Below, piece after piece: positions 5,702 to 8,375 of a DNA stretch of 8,375 nucleotides. The DNA is taken from positions 1 through 8,375 of the forward strand of contig JAFPYA010000380.1 of assembly GCA_017412445.1 (NCBI GenBank). The letters run 5' to 3'. This DNA comes from Clostridia bacterium (lineage in GTDB: Bacteria; Bacillota; Clostridia; Christensenellales; Aristaeellaceae). The notes beneath the pieces were generated by a model. It saw only the letters and a program-made list of their open reading frames with translations, ran no database searches and was not told the origin of the DNA. Each line of letters starts with the position of its first letter. Within the stretch, counting starts at the first letter, position 1. The position numbers and the translations under genes are program-made.

Positions 5702-6235
5702 TTATTTTATAATGTAAGCGTCGACGATTTCTCCTACGTACATCGTATGAAAATCCTTGTTCGACATGGGGTCGGTGCCGGGGATATGTTGCGGGTACAT
5801 GCGCCTGAGTATGTCCTCGGGAATCTTGCCGAGCTCCTGATCCTGCGCATATAGCACCTTGCACTCAAGCGTCAGCGGGTACTGTCTTATGCCGGGGGTA
5901 GAGAGCGTCCGGGGCGGCTCCAGCTCCAAACCCGCCTTTGCCACCTTGTCGATGTTGTAGCCCGACTCGGAGCCGCAGACACGTATGATTTTGGGATCGA
6001 TGCCGCCAAGCGGCACGCTGAGGGTGAACTCCCCGGCCTTGTCCAACTGCGGCTTTGTGTAGCGCCCCTGACGCACGTACACGTGAAAGGTGGGCTTGCC
6101 CCAAAGTATGCCCAGATGTCCCCAGCCTATTACCATGGAATTGAATTTGTCCGCGTTTGTATTAAGCAGTATGCCCTTGCCAAGCGCCTTAAGTATCAAC
6201 TCGGAGTAGTCCCAAACCGTTATTTGCTCTTTCAT
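5702..6235 (-). CDS. Flavin reductase-like (FMN-binding split-barrel) protein
   Basis: The 177-residue product matches the flavin-reductase-like domain family (DIM6/NTAB type), FMN-binding split barrels that reduce flavin with NAD(P)H or act as small flavoproteins. The recognisable stretch is residues 31-60, beginning FNSMVIGWG and ending YVRQGRYTK, which contains the flavin phosphate-binding region; FTLSVP at 70-75 and the YAQDQ segment at 129-133 are also family-like. No signal peptide or membrane segment is seen. It is the first gene of a minus-strand operon with the nitroreductase. Pairing a flavin reductase with a nitroreductase suggests handling of reduced flavin or of a reducible small molecule, but this is inference. 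A weak ribosome binding site, GGGAG (6250 to 6246), is 10 bases before the ATG, and a short upstream reading frame overlaps the start by ATGA. Confidence 0.85.
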   Translation of the reverse strand: MKEQITVWDYSELILKALGKGILLNTNADKFNSMVIGWGHLGILWGKPTFHVYVRQGRYTKPQLDKAGEFTLSVPLGGIDPKIIRVCGSESGYNIDKVAKAGLELEPPRTLSTPGIRQYPLTLECKVLYAQDQELGKIPEDILRRMYPQHIPGTDPMSNKDFHTMYVGEIVDAYIIK

Positions 6236-6309
6236 ATGCTTTCATCTCCCATCGCTTGCAGCTTTAGCCAGAATACCTTCTCCTTTCTGCAAATCTTTTC
6301 GTTTTGCAT
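6232..6309 (-). CDS. Possible 25-codon leader ORF overlapping the flavin-reductase start
   Basis: An ATG at 6309 opens a 25-codon frame beginning MQNEKICRKE that ends with TGA at 6232, overlapping the downstream ATG in the sequence ATGA, an arrangement typical of translational coupling. The predicted transcription start is near 6313, leaving almost no untranslated leader and no ribosome binding site for this ATG. The peptide matches no family I know. It may be chance. Confidence 0.2.
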   Translation of the reverse strand: MQNEKICRKEKVFWLKLQAMGDESI

Positions 6310-6319
6310 GCGCAGCTTC

Positions 6320-6348
6320 ATTATAAGCGGCGTTCAGCCTGTTGTCAA
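6320..6348 (-). promoter_or_regulatory. Perfect-consensus promoter of the minus-strand flavoprotein operon
   Basis: On the minus strand TTGACA (6348 to 6343), a 17-base spacer and TATAAT (6325 to 6320) match the vegetative consensus exactly. Transcription should start near 6313, giving a leader of about 78 bases. The TetR-type inverted repeats are more than 60 bases upstream of its -35 box and do not overlap it. Confidence 0.8.
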
Positions 6349-6404
6349 TGCGCAAATTCTTATGCGCCTGTCCGCGAAAACGCAAAAAAATTTTATAATG
6401 CATA

Positions 6405-6433
6405 TTGACAAGTGACCTTTTGGTCACTATAAT
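6405..6433 (+). promoter_or_regulatory. Perfect-consensus promoter of the tetR operon
   Basis: TTGACA (6405-6410), a 17-base spacer and TATAAT (6428-6433) match the vegetative consensus exactly. Nearly the whole spacer is occupied by an inverted repeat, so the promoter should be very strong unless repressed. Transcription should start near 6440. Confidence 0.85.
6411..6428. promoter_or_regulatory. Operator O1, perfect 7+4+7 inverted repeat
   Basis: AGTGACC-TTTT-GGTCACT is an exact inverted repeat filling the space between the -35 and -10 boxes of the tetR promoter. Its size and position fit an autoregulatory operator for the adjacent TetR-family protein. Assignment to that protein is inferred from position. 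Confidence 0.75.
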
Positions 6434-6434
6434 A

Positions 6435-6452
6435 GGTGAACGTAAGGTCACC
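6435..6452. promoter_or_regulatory. Operator O2, imperfect 7+4+7 inverted repeat
   Basis: GGTGAAC-GTAA-GGTCACC has the same 7+4+7 architecture as O1 with one mismatched pair. It begins two bases after the -10 box and covers the expected transcription start. Its centre is 24 bases from that of O1. Confidence 0.6.
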
Positions 6453-6459
6453 TGCCTTT

Positions 6460-6466
6460 AAGGAGG
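6460..6466 (+). promoter_or_regulatory. Ribosome binding site deciding the tetR start
   Basis: AAGGAGG lies 5 bases before the ATG at 6472. An in-frame GTG at 6436 lies inside operator O2 and upstream of the predicted transcription start, so it cannot be the normal start. Confidence 0.8.
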
Positions 6467-6471
6467 GTTTT

Positions 6472-7080
6472 ATGGCAAACGACACGAAGGACAGAATTCT
6501 TGACGCTGCGCTGAGCCTGTTCTCACAAAAGGGCTACGAGGGCACCAACATACGTGAAATAAGCGCGTCGCTGGGGCTGGTCAAGAGCGGTGTATACAAG
6601 CACTTTGAGAGCAAGGAAGCCATATGGAACGCGCTTCTGGATAAAATGATCGCCTACTACGCACAGCGCTTTGGCTCCGCCGAAAACCTGCCGCCCGTGC
6701 CCGACACGACTCAGGAATTCATCGCCATGACTATGAGGATGGCTGAATTCACTATCCACGACGAGCATATCATTAAGACCCGTAAGCTGCTGACGCTCGA
6801 GCAGTTCCGGGACGAGCGCGCGCGTGCGTTGGCCACGAAGCACTTTCTCACCGGCCTTACCGATATGTTCACGCACGTCTTCGCGGCCATGATGGACAAG
6901 GGTCTCATCAGGCGCGACGATCCCGAAATGCTTGCCTTTGCCTACACCGCGCCGATTTCCGCGCTTATCCGCCTGTGCGACAGGGAGCCGGAGAAGACTG
7001 CTGAGGCGATAAAGCAGATCGAGGCCTTTGCAAGGCATTTTATAGCTGTGTATAAGGCCGATGAAGATAAAAACGACTGA
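6472..7080 (+). CDS. TetR family transcriptional repressor
   Basis: The 202-residue protein has the standard TetR N-terminal DNA-binding domain: residues 6-24 form the first helix block (KDRILDAALSLFSQKGYEG), and the helix-turn-helix runs from about 27 to 46 with the family signature GVYKHFESKE. The remaining 150 or so residues are the variable ligand-binding and dimerisation part, so the inducer cannot be predicted; the ITKxRK/EQFRDERA-like helices around residues 100-120 resemble many uncharacterised clostridial members. It is the first gene of a plus-strand operon with a flavodoxin-fold oxidoreductase and an acetyltransferase, and its own promoter carries two matching inverted repeats, which strongly suggests autorepression and control of those two genes. 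Whether it also affects the divergent minus-strand operon is uncertain, since the repeats do not overlap that promoter. Confidence 0.92.
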   Translation: MANDTKDRILDAALSLFSQKGYEGTNIREISASLGLVKSGVYKHFESKEAIWNALLDKMIAYYAQRFGSAENLPPVPDTTQEFIAMTMRMAEFTIHDEHIIKTRKLLTLEQFRDERARALATKHFLTGLTDMFTHVFAAMMDKGLIRRDDPEMLAFAYTAPISALIRLCDREPEKTAEAIKQIEAFARHFIAVYKADEDKND

Positions 7081-7130
7081 AAAGGAACGCCCGCGGAAGA
7101 ATTGCGACACAAAAAAAGAGGAGATAGTTT

Positions 7131-7811
7131 ATGAAAATCCTTGTACTTAACGGCAGCCCCAAGCTCAAGAGCGACACCTTCCGTTTGACCGACGCCTTCC
7201 TGAAGGGGCTGAACCGCACAGGTGAAGACGAAGTTCACCTGGTTCACGTGAGGGAAAAGCAGATTTCGCCCTGCCACGGATGCTTTAGCTGCTGGCAGCG
7301 CGGGGACGGGCGCTGCGTCATAGATGACGACCAGAACGCCATCCTCGATATTTACCGCGAGGCCGACGTGATCATATGGAGCTTTCCGCTGTACTGCTAC
7401 GGCATGCCGTCGCATTTGAAGGCGGTTTTGGACAGGACGATTCCGCTGGTAAAAATGAAAATGGTGCAAAACCCGGACGGCACGGTCAGGCACGAGCCGC
7501 TTGTGGACTTTTCGCGCGTGCACACGCTGGTAATCTGTGGCTGCGGCTTTCCGCACAGGAAGGGCAATTTCGACGCTCTCAGGGCGATGTGCCGCGCCTG
7601 CTTCGGGAACCCCACCATGATTTGCGTGCCGGAGACGCCGCTTTTGAACGTCCCCGAGGCCGCCATCGTGGCCGAGCCGCTGCTTGAAGGCTTTGAAAGG
7701 GCGGGCGAAGAATACGCCGCCGCGTTGACCCTTTCCCCGGAAACGATTTCCGGGCTTGAAAAGCCTATGATCCCCATGGAGGAGTATATCAGACACGTAA
7801 ACGGCGGCTGA
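7131..7811 (+). CDS. Flavodoxin-fold NAD(P)H-dependent oxidoreductase with four-Cys motif
   Basis: The 226-residue product is a member of the NADPH-dependent FMN reductase / flavodoxin-like family. The N-terminus, MKILVLNGSPKLKSDT, is the classic beta-strand plus FMN-phosphate loop (residues 1-16), and PLYCYGMPSHLKAVLDR at about 86-102 is the second flavin-contact region. Between them Cys48, Cys51, Cys54 and Cys62 form C-X2-C-X2-C-X7-C, the compact motif that binds a [4Fe-4S] cluster in iron-sulfur flavoproteins of anaerobes. Such enzymes reduce quinones, peroxide or other acceptors; no substrate can be named. GAGGAGA ends 6 bases before the ATG. It follows tetR by 50 bases with no terminator between, so it is probably co-transcribed and de-repressed by the TetR ligand. 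If the cysteines do not hold a cluster, it is an ordinary FMN-dependent oxidoreductase. Confidence 0.86.
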   Translation: MKILVLNGSPKLKSDTFRLTDAFLKGLNRTGEDEVHLVHVREKQISPCHGCFSCWQRGDGRCVIDDDQNAILDIYREADVIIWSFPLYCYGMPSHLKAVLDRTIPLVKMKMVQNPDGTVRHEPLVDFSRVHTLVICGCGFPHRKGNFDALRAMCRACFGNPTMICVPETPLLNVPEAAIVAEPLLEGFERAGEEYAAALTLSPETISGLEKPMIPMEEYIRHVNGG

Positions 7812-7842
7812 AAGAAATCATGAATTAACAGGAGTAAAAACC

Positions 7843-8375
7843 ATGAACGAAGAAAATATCATCATACGCAATGAGACCGGGGCCGACTATCGCACCGTGG
7901 AAAATCTGGTGCGCGAGGCCTTCTGGAACGTGTACCGCCCGGGCTGCAGCGAGCATTACGTGATGCACGTGCTCAGAGACGATCCCGCCTTTGTGAAGGA
8001 GCTGGACTTTGTGATGGAAAAGGACGGCAGCCTGATTGCCCAGAATATTTTCATGAGAACCGTTATCAACGCAGATGACGGGCGGGACATACCCGTGCTC
8101 ACGATGGGGCCCATCTGTGTCACCCCGGAATTGAAGCGCCGCGGCTACGGCAAGAAGCTTTTGGACTTCTGCCTCGAAAAAGCCGGAGCCATGGGCTTTG
8201 GCGCGGTGCTGTTTGAAGGCAACATCGGCTTTTACGGCACGTGCGGCTTCGACTACGCCCGTAAATTCGGCATACGCTATCACGATCTGCCCGAGGGCGC
8301 GGACGATTCCTTCTTTCTGTGCCGCGAGCTTATGCCGGGATACCTGAAAGGCATAACCGGCGTGTATCAGACGCC
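7843..8375 (+). CDS. GNAT family N-acetyltransferase (cut by window end)
   Basis: The first 177 codons are present and the frame is open at the right edge, so the gene continues beyond the window. The protein has the GNAT acetyl-CoA-binding core: strand beta4 reads VLTMGPICVTPELK and is followed by the pyrophosphate-binding loop RRGYGKKLLDF (motif R-x-G-x-G/A), and the later EGNIGFYGTCGF segment matches the strand and helix that follow in this family. GNAT enzymes transfer an acetyl group from acetyl-CoA to an amine; the substrate here is unknown. GGAG (7831-7834) lies 8 bases before the ATG, and the gene begins 31 bases after the oxidoreductase stop, so it is probably part of the tetR operon. 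Confidence 0.88.
   Translation, partial: MNEENIIIRNETGADYRTVENLVREAFWNVYRPGCSEHYVMHVLRDDPAFVKELDFVMEKDGSLIAQNIFMRTVINADDGRDIPVLTMGPICVTPELKRRGYGKKLLDFCLEKAGAMGFGAVLFEGNIGFYGTCGFDYARKFGIRYHDLPEGADDSFFLCRELMPGYLKGITGVYQT

Noticed and set aside
6308..6367. ATGCGC occurring three times (6308, 6348, 6362) as a possible repeat family
   Set aside because: The spacing is irregular (40 and 14 bases), the flanks differ, and a six-base GC-rich word recurring by chance is unremarkable here.
6942..7796. Long minus-strand open frame (284 codons) opposite tetR and the flavodoxin-fold gene
   Set aside because: It spans two real genes and their intergenic gap, and its translation resembles no protein family.

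Overview
The window is a gene-dense, GC-rich stretch of bacterial chromosome. It carries eight protein-coding genes, four recognisable promoters in the spaces between them plus one pointing off the left edge, and no RNA gene, insertion sequence, phage gene or CRISPR array that I can see. Strong AGGAGG-type ribosome binding sites, sigma-A-like promoters (TTGACA, 17-18 bases, TATAAT) and the protein flavour (a TM1586-like nitroreductase, a clostridial-type thioredoxin system, a GNAT of clostridial type) point to a GC-rich Firmicute of the class Clostridia, probably host-associated and anaerobic. The taxon is inferred; nothing in the window is diagnostic.

Layout. (1) Positions 1-226: an intergenic region with a promoter reading left out of the window and another reading right into a GH95 alpha-L-fucosidase gene (227-2503), which encodes a cytoplasmic enzyme that removes fucose from glycans. 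(2) Positions 2558-4834: a tight four-gene operon encoding a thiol-dependent glutathione-peroxidase homologue, an OhrR-type organic-hydroperoxide sensor of the MarR family, thioredoxin and thioredoxin reductase. Its promoter has a perfect 9+6+9 inverted repeat over the -10 box, a likely OhrR operator. (3) Positions 4858-4902: a hairpin flanked by T-tracts on both strands, a bidirectional terminator between the convergent operons. (4) Positions 4939-6235, minus strand: a flavin-reductase-domain flavoprotein followed by a nitroreductase. (5) Positions 6236-6471: a divergent regulatory region with a perfect-consensus promoter in each direction; the rightward one contains two operator-like inverted repeats. 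(6) Positions 6472-8375, plus strand: a TetR-family repressor, a flavodoxin-fold oxidoreductase with a compact four-cysteine motif, and a GNAT acetyltransferase cut by the right edge.

How the genes fit together. The centre of the window reads as a self-contained peroxide-defence module. OhrR would sense organic hydroperoxide through Cys15 and release the promoter. The peroxidase would reduce the peroxide through a Cys35/Cys81 pair, thioredoxin would re-reduce the peroxidase, and thioredoxin reductase would recharge thioredoxin from NADPH. The right part is a second redox cluster, with three flavoproteins around a TetR regulator; such sets commonly handle quinones, nitro compounds or other electrophiles, but the substrate cannot be read from the sequence. 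The most notable point is the wiring: OhrR controlling a complete peroxidase-thioredoxin-reductase cycle instead of the usual ohr peroxidase gene.
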